Assembly: GCA_965217135.1 (NCBI GenBank)
Contig: OZ244249.1
Span: forward strand, 3,224,001 to 3,288,000
Origin: HXMU1420-2 sp017643305
GTDB lineage: Bacteria; Pseudomonadota; Alphaproteobacteria; Rhodobacterales; Rhodobacteraceae
Length of the DNA: 64,000 nucleotides
Direction: 5' to 3'
Position 1 is the first letter of the stretch. Every line of letters begins with the position of its first letter. This document shows, one piece after another, positions 1-8,658 of this stretch. A program made the translations under genes and the position numbers. The notes below the pieces were generated by a model that worked only from the letters and a program-made list of their open reading frames with translations, was not told where the DNA came from and searched no databases.

Positions 1-2062
1 CGTACGTGAAGATGTATCCGGACTGGGCCCGGCCAGCGAGCCGGGTGAAGAACGGGACGATCCCCATGGCCACGCCGTTGAGGAACCCGTCAATGATACT
101 GCCATCCCCGCCCTTCCACAGCAGGCGGCCCAGCGCCTTTATCGGCCCGACAATGACCGCGTCATAGAGTTCGTCGAAATACCACTTGTTCTTGAGGAAC
201 AGGTAGAGCGGACGCTGATTTTCCACCAACCGTTTGGGCAGCGCCGGGTTCACGATGTAGAAGAGATAGGCCAGCGCGAGGCCCAGCACCATCGCGATGA
301 AGGGCGAAACCTTGACCCATTTTGGCGCGGCGTGCGCGTCGTCCAGCACGTGATTGTCGGGCGCCATGTACAGTGCGCCTTCGCCCGGCTTGCCGACAAA
401 GGCATAGTGATGGTCGCCACCATAAGCCTTGTCGCCGCCGTGATCGTCATCCTTGGCCTTACCATGGTCATCTGCCTTGGCGTGATCATCGCCATTAGTT
501 GCGTCCTTGGCATGATCGTCCGCATGCGCTTCGGCCACGGGGATGCCGTAGAATTTGCCAACCTGATCGGCATGGCCAAAGAACTGGTTATACCAGATCA
601 TCCCGGCAAACACCGCGCCCAGCGACAGCACGCCCAGCGGGATCAGCATAACCATCGGGCTTTCATGCGCATGTTCATGCGTGTGCTTGTCGCCGCGTTC
701 CTTGCCAAAGAAAGTCAGGAAAATCAGCCGCCAAGAATAGAAGCTGGTCATAAACGCGGCAATCACCAGCGCCCAGAAACCAAAGCCGGACCCGCCGGCA
801 TAGGCGCTTTCTATGATCGCGTCCTTGGACAGGAAGCCGGCAAAGCCAATCGTGGTCAGCGGGATACCGACACCGGTGATGGCCAGCGTGCCGATCATCA
901 TCGCCCAGAAGGTATAGGGGATCTTCTTGCGCAAGTTGCCGTAGTTCATCATGTCCTGTTCGTGGTGCATCGCATGGATGACCGACCCAGCCCCGAGGAA
1001 CAACAGCGCCTTGAAGAAGGCGTGGGTAAACAGGTGGAACATGGCCGCCGAATACATGCCCACGCCGGCGGCAACAAACATGTAACCCAGTTGCGAACAG
1101 GTCGAATAAGCGATCACGCGCTTGATGTCGGTCTGCACCAGACCCACGGTCGCCGCAAAGAACGCGGTCGCGGCGCCCATCACCGTGATAAAGGCGGTCG
1201 CGTGTGGTGCGAATTCCATGATCGGCGACATGCGGCAGACCAGGAACACACCGGCAGTCACCATGGTTGCGGCGTGGATCAGGGCGGACACCGGGGTCGG
1301 ACCTTCCATCGCGTCCGGCAGCCAGGTGTGCAAGAGCAGTTGCGCCGATTTCCCCATCGCGCCGATGAATAGCAGAAAGGCCACGATCTCGACCGCGTTC
1401 CATTCGCTCCACAGGAAGGTTACCCGGGTTTCTGCCAGCGTCGGCGCAGAGGCAAAGATGTCGGAGAAATTGATGCTGTCAGTCAGGAAGAACAGCGCAA
1501 AGATCCCCAGCGCAAAGCCGAAATCGCCGACGCGATTGACCACGAATGCCTTGATCGCTGCCGCATTGGCTGACGGTTTGCGATAATAAAAGCCGATCAG
1601 CAGGTAGGAGGCGACGCCCACGCCTTCCCAGCCAAAGAACATCTGCACAACGTTGTCGGACGTAATCAGCGCCAGCATGGCAAAGGTAAAAAAGGACAGA
1701 TAGGCAAAGAAGCGCGGCTTGTAGCTTTCACCTTCCTTCCACTGCGGGTCATGGTCCATGTAGCCAAAGCTGTAGAGGTGGACCAGCGCGGACACGGTGG
1801 TGACCACAATCAGCATGATCGCCGTCAGCCGGTCCAGCCGGATCGCCCAGTCGGTGGCCAGCGTGCCGCTTTCGATAAAGCGCATCACCGGGATCTGCTG
1901 GGTCACCCCATCAAAGGAAAAGAAAACGATCCAGCTGAGCAGGCAGGCCAGGAACAACAGGCCGGTCGCAGTCCACTGGGCCGCCGTTTCACCAATGATC
2001 CGCCAGCCAAACCCACAGATGATCGCGCCGATCAGCGGCGCAAAGAGGATGATGGTTTCCAT
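1..2062 (-). CDS. nuoL: NADH-quinone oxidoreductase subunit L (3' end beyond window)
   Basis: Large membrane-arm antiporter-like subunit of respiratory complex I, thought to take part in proton pumping. Reading the minus strand from the ATG at 2062 gives METIILFAPLIGAII, followed by long hydrophobic segments and typical NuoL stretches such as FFGWEGVGVASYLLIGFYY and HLFTHAFFKALLFLGAGS. About 687 residues are visible and the reading frame continues off the left edge. Between two hydrophobic segments, at roughly residues 508-553, there is an Asp/His/Lys-rich loop of about 45 residues. The gene starts 7 bases after the nuoK stop and is the last nuo gene of the operon. The identification is secure; only the C-terminus is missing. 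Confidence 0.97.
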   Translation of the reverse strand, partial: METIILFAPLIGAIICGFGWRIIGETAAQWTATGLLFLACLLSWIVFFSFDGVTQQIPVMRFIESGTLATDWAIRLDRLTAIMLIVVTTVSALVHLYSFGYMDHDPQWKEGESYKPRFFAYLSFFTFAMLALITSDNVVQMFFGWEGVGVASYLLIGFYYRKPSANAAAIKAFVVNRVGDFGFALGIFALFFLTDSINFSDIFASAPTLAETRVTFLWSEWNAVEIVAFLLFIGAMGKSAQLLLHTWLPDAMEGPTPVSALIHAATMVTAGVFLVCRMSPIMEFAPHATAFITVMGAATAFFAATVGLVQTDIKRVIAYSTCSQLGYMFVAAGVGMYSAAMFHLFTHAFFKALLFLGAGSVIHAMHHEQDMMNYGNLRKKIPYTFWAMMIGTLAITGVGIPLTTIGFAGFLSKDAIIESAYAGGSGFGFWALVIAAFMTSFYSWRLIFLTFFGKERGDKHTHEHAHESPMVMLIPLGVLSLGAVFAGMIWYNQFFGHADQVGKFYGIPVAEAHADDHAKDATNGDDHAKADDHGKAKDDDHGGDKAYGGDHHYAFVGKPGEGALYMAPDNHVLDDAHAAPKWVKVSPFIAMVLGLALAYLFYIVNPALPKRLVENQRPLYLFLKNKWYFDELYDAVIVGPIKALGRLLWKGGDGSIIDGFLNGVAMGIVPFFTRLAGRAQSGYIFTY

Positions 2063-2068
2063 TTGCGA

Positions 2069-2374
2069 TCAGCCCTTCATCACGTTGACGTCTTCGACGT
2101 CAATGGTGCCGCGGTTGCGGAAGAAACAAACAAGGATGGCCAGGCCAATCGCGGCCTCGGCGGCGGCCACGGTCAGCACGAAGAGCGTAAAGACCTGCCC
2201 GACGAGATCGCCCAGAAAGGCGGAAAAGGCCACGAGATTGATGTTCACCGCCAGCAGCATCAGCTCGATGCTCATCAGCAGGATGATCACGTTCTTGCGG
2301 TTCAGGAAAAGCCCGAAAATACCGATAACGAAGAGTGTCGCCGCCACCGTCAGGTAATGTTCCAATCCGATCAT
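2069..2374 (-). CDS. nuoK: NADH-quinone oxidoreductase subunit K
   Basis: Small membrane subunit of complex I, 101 residues, the usual NuoK length. It begins MIGLEHYLTVAATLFVIGI and has three hydrophobic helices. Acidic residues characteristic of the family are present in SIELMLLAVNIN and in the AAAEAAIGLAI segment. These Glu residues lie on the proton-translocation path in characterised complex I. It lies 146 bases after the nuoJ stop and 7 bases before nuoL. The nuoJ-nuoK gap is one of the longer ones inside this otherwise compact operon. Confidence 0.97.
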   Translation of the reverse strand: MIGLEHYLTVAATLFVIGIFGLFLNRKNVIILLMSIELMLLAVNINLVAFSAFLGDLVGQVFTLFVLTVAAAEAAIGLAILVCFFRNRGTIDVEDVNVMKG

Positions 2375-2520
2375 CTGTATCTGTCCCGTTTCGTTCTTGG
2401 GGCTCTGGAATTTTGCAAAAAGTCTTGGCCACTTTCTTTCGCAGAAATCGGCGTCAGCCGGTTCCCCTGAGGCTTGTATTTCTGTCCCGAAGCCATTTCA
2501 TTTCAATCAGTTCCAGCACG

Positions 2521-3123
2521 TCACAGCCCCTCGCCCGGTTTAACGTCCTTCAGTTCCATCGCCTTGGCCGGATCGCGGTAGATCTGAGCCAGAATGTCCT
2601 GCCGCTTCACATCTGTCCGGTGGCGCAGCGTCAGTACGATTGCTCCGATCATCGCCACCAACAGGATCAGGCCCGACAGCTGGAACAGGAGGAAATACTG
2701 GTCATAGAGGATCGCGCCCAGCGCCTCGGTGTTGTGCTTGTCCACCGGCGTGACCTGCGCGCGCAGGCCGTCTGCGGCCGGGTTGGTTTCCCAGGCCCCA
2801 TAGGCCATCACGAATTGCATCAGGATCACCACGCCTATCAGCAATGCCAGCGGCATGTATTTGGCCATCTCTGCCTTCAGTTCGGCAAAATCAACGTCGA
2901 GCATCATTACGACGAACAGGAACAGAACGGCCACCGCGCCAACATAGACCACGATCATCAGCATCGCGACAAATTCGGCCCCGAGCAGCACGAACAGTCC
3001 CGCCGACGACAGGAAAGCCAGAATAAGCCAAAGGACCGAATGCACCGGGTTGCGGCTGATCACGGTAAAGAATCCGCCCGCCACGACACATATTGCAAAT
3101 AGGTAAAAGGCAAAGGCACTCAT
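2521..3123 (-). CDS. nuoJ: NADH-quinone oxidoreductase subunit J
   Basis: Membrane subunit of complex I, 200 residues. It begins MSAFAFYLFAICVVAGGFF and carries five hydrophobic segments, including the NuoJ-typical stretch LGAEFVAMLMIVVYVGAVAV, which contains the helix III pi-bulge region. The C-terminal third (LRHRTDVKRQDILAQIYRDP) is hydrophilic, as is usual in Rhodobacterales. The ATG overlaps the stop of the preceding carboxymuconolactone decarboxylase-like gene as ATGA, which implies translational coupling. Confidence 0.97.
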   Translation of the reverse strand: MSAFAFYLFAICVVAGGFFTVISRNPVHSVLWLILAFLSSAGLFVLLGAEFVAMLMIVVYVGAVAVLFLFVVMMLDVDFAELKAEMAKYMPLALLIGVVILMQFVMAYGAWETNPAADGLRAQVTPVDKHNTEALGAILYDQYFLLFQLSGLILLVAMIGAIVLTLRHRTDVKRQDILAQIYRDPAKAMELKDVKPGEGL

Positions 3124-3530
3124 GACTTGTCCCCTTCGTCATCGCCCAAGGCGTCCTTGGCCAGATCCAGCGCCCGGCTCATTGCCGGGATACCTGCAAA
3201 CACGGACATCTGGCCGATCGTTTCCACAATTTCCTGCCGCCGGGCCCCGGCTTCCAACGCATGGCGCACGGTCTGGCGGACGGCAGTTTCGTTCTGTGCA
3301 CCCTGCATTGTCAGCCCCGCCAACGTCAGTAGAAGACGCGTCTTGGCATCCAAACCCTCGGTGTTGACCTTGTTTCCGAACCAGACCTCCATCAGTTCCT
3401 TGGGCATGGTCGGCCAGAGTTTTTCAAATTCCTTCGGCGAAAAGCTCTCCAGCGCGGGGTTGAAGGCTTTCGCCATCTCCTGCGCCTGGGCCATCATCGC
3501 CTCGAACGGATTGAGCGGGTTATCAGGCAT
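3120..3530 (-). CDS. carboxymuconolactone decarboxylase-like (AhpD-fold) protein inside nuo operon
   Basis: A 136-residue protein of the CMD/AhpD-like helical superfamily. The middle (DAKTRLLLTLAGLTMQG, then VRHALEAGARRQEIVETIGQM) matches the family pattern of a helix followed by the A-x-x-x-G-A-x-x-x-E-I-x-E-x-I segment. No CxxC redox pair of the AhpD kind is visible, so a peroxidase role is not supported. The start MPDNPLNPFEAMMAQ is preferred because GGAG lies about 11 bases upstream; an upstream ATG adds 19 residues without family similarity. The gene sits between nuoI and nuoJ and overlaps nuoJ by 4 bases. Its contribution to complex I is unknown. Confidence 0.85.
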   Translation of the reverse strand: MPDNPLNPFEAMMAQAQEMAKAFNPALESFSPKEFEKLWPTMPKELMEVWFGNKVNTEGLDAKTRLLLTLAGLTMQGAQNETAVRQTVRHALEAGARRQEIVETIGQMSVFAGIPAMSRALDLAKDALGDDEGDKS

Positions 3531-3549
3531 CACACGTTCTCCGTCCCAA

Positions 3550-3594
3550 GACTTCTCAACAAAGTCCTGGCAAAAGTTTCTAGACAACTTTTGC
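3550..3594. promoter_or_regulatory. paired stem-loops between nuoI and the CMD-like gene
   Basis: A perfect 9-base inverted repeat, GCAAAAGTT at 3570-3578 and AACTTTTGC at 3586-3594, flanks a 7-base loop. A smaller repeat GACTT/AAGTC lies at 3550-3566. Both fall in the 73-base gap between the nuoI stop and the start of the CMD-like gene, within the transcript. No long T-run follows, so a full terminator is less likely than an mRNA stability or processing element. The same GCAAAAGT/ACTTTTGC core recurs at 62843-62870. Confidence 0.5.
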
Positions 3595-3603
3595 GGGTGC
3601 TAG

Positions 3604-4098
3604 TCATCGGTACGGCGCGTCTACTTCGAGGTTGCGGGCAATCTCGGCTTCCCAGCGTTCGCCGTTCTCCAGCAGCTTTTCCTTGTTGTAGAACAGCTCT
3701 TCGCGGGTTTCTGTCGAAAACTCGAAATTTGGACCTTCGACAATGGCATCCACCGGGCAGGCTTCCTGACAGAAGCCACAATAGATGCATTTGGTCATGT
3801 CGATGTCATAGCGCGTGGTCCGGCGTGATCCGTCTTCGCGCGGTTCGGCATCGATGGTAATCGCCTGCGCCGGGCAGATCGCTTCGCACAACTTGCAGGC
3901 GATACAGCGCTCTTCACCGTTGGGATAGCGGCGCAGCGCGTGTTCGCCGCGGAACCGGGGGCTCAGCGGGCCTTTTTCGTGCGGATAGTTGATCGTGGCC
4001 TTGGGCGCGAAGAAATACTTCATGCCCAGTTTGAAGCCTTTGAAGAAATCGGCCAGCAGAAAGTATTTCGCGGCGCGGGTATAGTCGATCTGGGTCAT
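3604..4098 (-). CDS. nuoI: NADH-quinone oxidoreductase subunit I
   Basis: Peripheral-arm subunit of complex I that carries two [4Fe-4S] clusters (N6a and N6b) on the electron path to N2. Two complete ferredoxin motifs are visible, CIACKLCEAICP and CIYCGFCQEACP, each with its CxxCxxCxxxCP spacing. The start MTQIDYTRAAKYFLL is the usual alphaproteobacterial NuoI N-terminus and gives 164 residues; an upstream ATG at 4113 adds five residues of no family value. It follows nuoH after a gap of about 60 bases. Confidence 0.97.
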   Translation of the reverse strand: MTQIDYTRAAKYFLLADFFKGFKLGMKYFFAPKATINYPHEKGPLSPRFRGEHALRRYPNGEERCIACKLCEAICPAQAITIDAEPREDGSRRTTRYDIDMTKCIYCGFCQEACPVDAIVEGPNFEFSTETREELFYNKEKLLENGERWEAEIARNLEVDAPYR

Positions 4099-4161
4099 GG
4101 GCAACGCTCCCAATTTACCTTGCAGGGGTTTGCTCGGGTCAGGCGGTCAGACGTCATGGGT

Positions 4162-5196
4162 TCACATCCCCCAGCGCGCGAAGGCGCCCCAGAACCAGCC
4201 AAACTTGGCGGCGAAGCTCACGAACACGACCCAGAACAGCGACATCGGCAGAAATACTTTCCAGCCCAGGCGCATCAGTTGGTCGTAGCGGTAGCGCGGG
4301 GTGATGGCCTTTACCATCGAGAAAACGAAGAACACCAGCAGCATCTTCATCACCATCCACAGGATGCCATCGGGCAGCCCCGGGATCGGCGACAGCCACC
4401 CACCGAAGAACAGCAGAGACACCAGCGCGCACATCAGCACGACAGCCACCAGTTCGCCGATCATGAACAGCAGGAACGGGGTGGAGGAATATTCCACCTG
4501 GTAGCCCGCAACCAGTTCCGATTCAGCTTCAGGAAGGTCGAACGGTGGGCGGTTGGTTTCGGCGAGCGCCGAGATGAAGAACAGGAACAGCATCGGCAGA
4601 TGCGGCAGCCAATACCAGTTGAACAGGCCGAGGTTACCGTCCTGCGCGGTCACGATATCCCCGAAGTTCATGGAACCAGTGGAGATGATCACACCGATGA
4701 TGATCAGGCCAATGGATACTTCATAGGAAATCATCTGCGCCGCCGAGCGGAGCGAGCCGAGGAAAGGATATTTGGAGTTCGAGGCCCAGCCACCCATGAT
4801 GACGCCGTATACTTCAAGCGAGGAAATGGCGAAGACGTAGAGGATGGCGACGTTGATATCCGCCAGCACCCAGCCATCGTTGAACGGGATCACCGCCCAG
4901 GCAACCAGCGCCATGACCAGGCTGATCATCGGGGCAAGGAAATAGACCGCGCGGTCGGCACCCGCGGGCACGACAATTTCTTTCACGATGTATTTCAGGA
5001 AGTCCGCGAAACTCTGAAGCAGGCCATAGACACCAACCACGTTGGGCCCGCGCCGCATCTGGACCGCGGCCCAGATTTTGCGGTCGGCATACATCAGGAA
5101 GGCCAGCGCAACGAGCAGCGGGACCACAACCAACAGGATCTGGGCAACGACAACGATCAGGATGCCTGCCGTGGTGTTGGAAAAAAACTCAGCCAT
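4162..5196 (-). CDS. nuoH: NADH-quinone oxidoreductase subunit H
   Basis: Membrane subunit of complex I at the interface with the peripheral arm, forming part of the quinone site. It is 344 residues long with eight or so hydrophobic helices. Conserved NuoH segments are present: MRRGPNVVGVYGLLQSFAD near the N-terminus and ETNRPPFDLPEAESELVAGY in the centre, whose acidic residues line the quinone chamber. The start MAEFFSNTT has GAGGA just upstream. The lipoprotein gene between nuoG and nuoH ends 6 bases before it. Confidence 0.98.
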   Translation of the reverse strand: MAEFFSNTTAGILIVVVAQILLVVVPLLVALAFLMYADRKIWAAVQMRRGPNVVGVYGLLQSFADFLKYIVKEIVVPAGADRAVYFLAPMISLVMALVAWAVIPFNDGWVLADINVAILYVFAISSLEVYGVIMGGWASNSKYPFLGSLRSAAQMISYEVSIGLIIIGVIISTGSMNFGDIVTAQDGNLGLFNWYWLPHLPMLFLFFISALAETNRPPFDLPEAESELVAGYQVEYSSTPFLLFMIGELVAVVLMCALVSLLFFGGWLSPIPGLPDGILWMVMKMLLVFFVFSMVKAITPRYRYDQLMRLGWKVFLPMSLFWVVFVSFAAKFGWFWGAFARWGM

Positions 5197-5202
5197 GTGT
5201 CC

Positions 5203-5589
5203 TCACACCGTGGGTATTCCATTTTCCGCACATGCCGCCACGACCACTTCGGCGTCGATCGTGCGCAGCCCCGGCGGCAGGGATGGCGAGATGGTGTAAA
5301 CAGCATCTGCCGTCCAGATACCAGCCTCTTCCGTCACATTTGTGCGTAAATGACGCGCGAATCCGTATCCTCGAATCAAAGCATACTGCGCTGCAGCACA
5401 CTCTGCGTATTCTGCGGCCGGTTCGGGGCGATCACCCCCACGCACACGGGCGCCGAATTGAACCAGATCCCCGTCCAGTAGGCTGGTCTGGATGCCCAGA
5501 TAATCCGACACGGCGACGGTGTCCGGCCCGGTCTGGGCCAGATCACACGCGGCAAGCGACAGGCAGATTATGACCGCGGCCCGCAGCAT
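5203..5589 (-). CDS. small lipoprotein between nuoG and nuoH
   Basis: A 128-residue protein of unknown function. The N-terminus MLRAAVIICLSLAACDLAQ is a short lipoprotein signal with lipobox LAAC, so the mature protein would be anchored by Cys15. Asp at +2 could favour inner-membrane retention by the E. coli rule, though this rule is not proven here. Two further cysteines occur in the mature part (AECAAAQY and VVAACAENG), which could form a disulfide. The ATG overlaps the nuoG stop as TAATG, so it is translationally coupled to nuoG. I recognise no named domain. Confidence 0.8.
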   Translation of the reverse strand: MLRAAVIICLSLAACDLAQTGPDTVAVSDYLGIQTSLLDGDLVQFGARVRGGDRPEPAAEYAECAAAQYALIRGYGFARHLRTNVTEEAGIWTADAVYTISPSLPPGLRTIDAEVVVAACAENGIPTV

Positions 5590-7640
5590 TACTCAGCCGC
5601 GATCGGGGCCTCGTCGCGTGCGCCTGCATTTCGGCTCAGCTCTGCCATCAGGGACGATGCCCGTGCAATCGGGTTGGTCAGGTAGTGATCTGCCACCGCC
5701 GCGCCAAAAGCCCCGCTGCCCAGCGCCCCGGCTTCGGGGATCTGCCACGCGTTTTCCGGCACCTCGTCGATGGCGGACAGATGCGGCACCTCTGCGACCA
5801 GTGCCTGACGCAGCTGTGCAATCGAGTCGTAAGACAACGGTGCGCCCAGTTCCCCGGACAGCGCGCGCAGGATGGCCCAGTTCTCTTTCGACTCACCCGG
5901 ACCGTAAATCGCCCGGAGGGCGAGCTGCGGACGGCCTTCGGTGTTCACGAACAGCCCCGGCTCCTCGGTATAGGCCGCGCCCGGCAGGATCACGTCGGCG
6001 CGATGCGCACCGCGGTCGCCATGGCTGCCTTGATAAATCACAAAAGCGCGGTTTTCGTCACCTACTGCTTCACCGCTTGAGGCGCCGGCGATATCCACTT
6101 CGTCCGCGCCAAGATTGTAGATCACGTCAGCCTCTTGAATTGCTGCCATCCCGTCGGGGTTGGTTGCGCCCACATCCATCGCGCCAACACGCCCGGCGGC
6201 AGTGTGTAGGACCAGTATGCCGGATTTGGTGCTTTCGGCCAGTTTCATCGCGTTGGCCAGAACGGCGGCGCCGTCTTCGCGCTGCAATGCGGCCTGACCA
6301 ACGATGATGACCGACGGTTTCTCACAAACTTCAGAATGATCTTGGCCCAGCAGTTCGGAAATGGTGTCCGGTCCAGTGCCAAGGTGGGAATATTCATACT
6401 TAAGATCAACGGCGTCACCAATCACGCCAACATTGGCACCGCGCAGCCATGCCTTGCGGATGCGAGCGTTCAGCACCGGTGCTTCGTCGCGAGGGTTGGT
6501 ACCGATCAGCATGATGGCTTCTGTGCCGTCGATGTCTTCGATCGTCGCAGTACCGACATAGGCCGACCGGTTGCCAGCAGGCAACTTAGCCCCGTCGGTG
6601 CGGCATTCCACGACACCGCCCTGCCCTTCAATCAGCTGTTTCAGCGCAAAGCTGGCCTCAACCGAAGCCAGATCACCCACCAGACCAGCCAGCTTGGACG
6701 CGCCTTTGATGGCGTTCGCGGCTTTGCCCAGCGCTTCGGGCCATGTGGTGGGGCGCAATTTACCGTTTTCACGCACGTAAGGCTTGTCCAGTCGTTGGCG
6801 ACGTAGCCCGTCCCAGACGAAACGCGTTTTGTCCGCAATCCATTCTTCGTTCACGCCATCATGGTTACGCGGCAGGATACGCATGACCTCGCGCCCTTTG
6901 CTGTCGACCCGAATGTTGGAGCCCAGCGCATCCATCACGTCGATGGTTTCGGTCTTGGTCAGCTCCCAGGGACGCGCAGTGAAAGCATAAGGTTTCGACG
7001 TCAGCGCGCCCACCGGACACAGGTCGATGATGTTGCCCTGCAGGTTCGAATCGAGCGTCTGGTTCAGGTAAGAAGTGATTTCCGCATCTTCGCCACGCCC
7101 TGTCTGGCCCATCTGGGTAATGCCTGCGACTTCGGTCGTGAAGCGCACACAGCGGGTGCAGGAAATACAGCGGGTCATGGTCGTGGCCACCAGCGGGCCA
7201 AGGTCCAGATCATCCACTGCACGCTTGGCTTCGTTAAACCGGGTATCAGACATACCATAGGCCATGGCCTGGTCCTGAAGATCGCATTCGCCGCCCTGAT
7301 CGCAGATCGGGCAATCCAGCGGGTGATTGATCAGCAGAAACTCCATGACCCCTTCGCGGGCCTTCTTGACCATGGGAGAATTGGTTTTGACAACTGGCGG
7401 CTGGCCTTCGGGCCCAGGGCGCAGATCACGCACCTGCATCGCGCAGGAGGCGGCCGGTTTCGGTGGGCCGCCAACAACCTCTACCAGACACATCCGACAG
7501 TTGCCCGCAATGGACAGCCGTTCATGATAGCAGAAACGCGGGATCTCGATCCCTGCTTCTTCACAGGCCTGGATCAGGGTCATTGCCCCGTCTACTTCCA
7601 GTTCAGTGCCGTCGATGATGATCTTGCGGAGGTCTGACAT
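5589..7640 (-). CDS. nuoG: NADH-quinone oxidoreductase subunit G
   Basis: Iron-sulfur subunit of complex I, 683 residues. The N-terminal 2Fe-2S domain shows CYHERLSIAGNCRMCLVEV, ligands of N1b. The His-Cys 4Fe-4S segment HPLDCPICDQGGEC and the CISCTRCVRF segment follow. The remainder is the molybdopterin oxidoreductase-like domain, which has no molybdenum function in complex I. The start MSDLRKIIIDG is family-typical. The preceding DUF5333-like gene ends 3 bases upstream and the following lipoprotein gene overlaps the stop. Confidence 0.98.
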   Translation of the reverse strand: MSDLRKIIIDGTELEVDGAMTLIQACEEAGIEIPRFCYHERLSIAGNCRMCLVEVVGGPPKPAASCAMQVRDLRPGPEGQPPVVKTNSPMVKKAREGVMEFLLINHPLDCPICDQGGECDLQDQAMAYGMSDTRFNEAKRAVDDLDLGPLVATTMTRCISCTRCVRFTTEVAGITQMGQTGRGEDAEITSYLNQTLDSNLQGNIIDLCPVGALTSKPYAFTARPWELTKTETIDVMDALGSNIRVDSKGREVMRILPRNHDGVNEEWIADKTRFVWDGLRRQRLDKPYVRENGKLRPTTWPEALGKAANAIKGASKLAGLVGDLASVEASFALKQLIEGQGGVVECRTDGAKLPAGNRSAYVGTATIEDIDGTEAIMLIGTNPRDEAPVLNARIRKAWLRGANVGVIGDAVDLKYEYSHLGTGPDTISELLGQDHSEVCEKPSVIIVGQAALQREDGAAVLANAMKLAESTKSGILVLHTAAGRVGAMDVGATNPDGMAAIQEADVIYNLGADEVDIAGASSGEAVGDENRAFVIYQGSHGDRGAHRADVILPGAAYTEEPGLFVNTEGRPQLALRAIYGPGESKENWAILRALSGELGAPLSYDSIAQLRQALVAEVPHLSAIDEVPENAWQIPEAGALGSGAFGAAVADHYLTNPIARASSLMAELSRNAGARDEAPIAAE

Positions 7641-7643
7641 GGC

Positions 7644-8054
7644 TCACTTTGCTTTCAGATAGATCCCAATCGCGCTGGACCGGGCGATTTCCTTTTTGCC
7701 GAGAGCACAAAAACTCTCGGGCTTCGAATAGCTGACGCCGTTGGCTGACAAATAGGCTTCGCCCTTGATGCGCATGCGCTGCTGTTCCGATTTCGATTCG
7801 ACGTAGGCGCGGATTTCGTCATCGCTGTACCCCAGATCGTTGGCGTGGGCACGCAATTGATACATTTTGCCGATCGCTTTCATGCGCAAACCGGAAATGC
7901 TGTCGCAATACTCGTCGATCTCGTTGGCAATGGCGATGTAATACAGGGTATCGTCTATTTCCCGCACGTCGCGCAGCGGAGGTTTGGCCAGGGACAATGT
8001 CGGCAATGCAATCGCAAGAACGGCAAGAAAGGCGGTGGGTCTGGTTACAAACAT
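7644..8054 (-). CDS. DUF5333-like exported protein in nuo operon
   Basis: A 136-residue protein with a signal peptide (MFVTRPTAFLAVLAIALPTLSLAK). The mature part is about 110 residues and largely helical. Two cysteines (DEYCDSISG and ESFCALGKK) could pair in the periplasm. I associate it with the DUF5333 family of Rhodobacterales from its length, location and ALGKKEIARSSAIGIYL tail, but this comes from memory and is not certain. The start at 8054 has a strong GGAGGA eight bases upstream; an upstream ATG at 8084 would precede the ribosome-binding site. It ends 3 bases before nuoG. Confidence 0.75.
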   Translation of the reverse strand: MFVTRPTAFLAVLAIALPTLSLAKPPLRDVREIDDTLYYIAIANEIDEYCDSISGLRMKAIGKMYQLRAHANDLGYSDDEIRAYVESKSEQQRMRIKGEAYLSANGVSYSKPESFCALGKKEIARSSAIGIYLKAK

Positions 8055-8153
8055 GGGTGATCCTCCATTGAACGGCAGGATCAAAACGCCTCAACAGGCG
8101 GAGGTTATGCAATAGCATGCCCGATTCTGCGCGGAGATATGCCGTTTTCGGCC

Positions 8154-8519
8154 TCACTGCGGATCACATGTCCCTTGAAAGGTCAGGCGACCATCGGTGA
8201 TACGCAGGTTCTGCGGATCGGTGGCCGGACCAACGGTCCAGTCGATGCGCGAGGTGCCAAAATTCTTAATGCAATACCGCGTGCCTTCATATCCACCCGC
8301 GGCGCGTGCGCCATCCAGCGATTGCTCCACATTCCGAATCGAAACTGTGAAATCGCGCAGCGTATTTTTCTTGTCGATCGGGCTGGCATCGGTGCGGAAA
8401 TAATAGCCGCCAAAGGTGACACGGTCTTCGGGGCGGTTGCAACCGGCCACCAGAACGGCAACACAGCAGCACAAGAGCGTGAACAGCCCCAATCGCTCCG
8501 GCGTTTTTCGCATACCCAT
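8154..8519 (-). CDS. small lipoprotein upstream of the DUF5333-like gene
   Basis: A protein of about 120 residues with lipoprotein signal LFTLLCCCVAVLVAGCNRPE; the lipobox is LVAGC. The start is either ATG at 8519 or ATG at 8513 (MGMRKTPERLG); a longer reading from 8615 puts a hydrophilic stretch before the signal and is unlikely. The mature domain has two cysteines (TRYCIKNFG and FQGTCDPQ) near its end and a repeated R-I-D/R-I-T pattern suggesting a beta-rich fold. No family is recognised. It lies on the same strand as nuoF and nuoG, about 100 bases before the DUF5333-like gene. Confidence 0.7.
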   Translation of the reverse strand: MGMRKTPERLGLFTLLCCCVAVLVAGCNRPEDRVTFGGYYFRTDASPIDKKNTLRDFTVSIRNVEQSLDGARAAGGYEGTRYCIKNFGTSRIDWTVGPATDPQNLRITDGRLTFQGTCDPQ

Positions 8520-8658
8520 GTTTGGCTCGCATCCATTATTTACATATAGCTCGGCACGTAAATGCCGAACGGCCAGTAGCTGGCTCCGTATCGCCTTCCA
8601 GCGACAAAATTTCAAGCTGTTCTGGGCATTTCACGCCTTACAGACGCGCGGTTCAATG

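Noticed and set aside
332..1372. 346-codon plus-strand open frame opposite nuoL
   Set aside because: It is antisense to the clearly coding nuoL frame, has no family-like pattern and is rich in His/Arg/Gly as expected from the reverse of a membrane-protein gene.
3940..5349. 469-codon plus-strand open frame opposite nuoH
   Set aside because: Antisense to nuoH and a lipoprotein gene; low-complexity charged translation without domains. High GC content makes such frames common.
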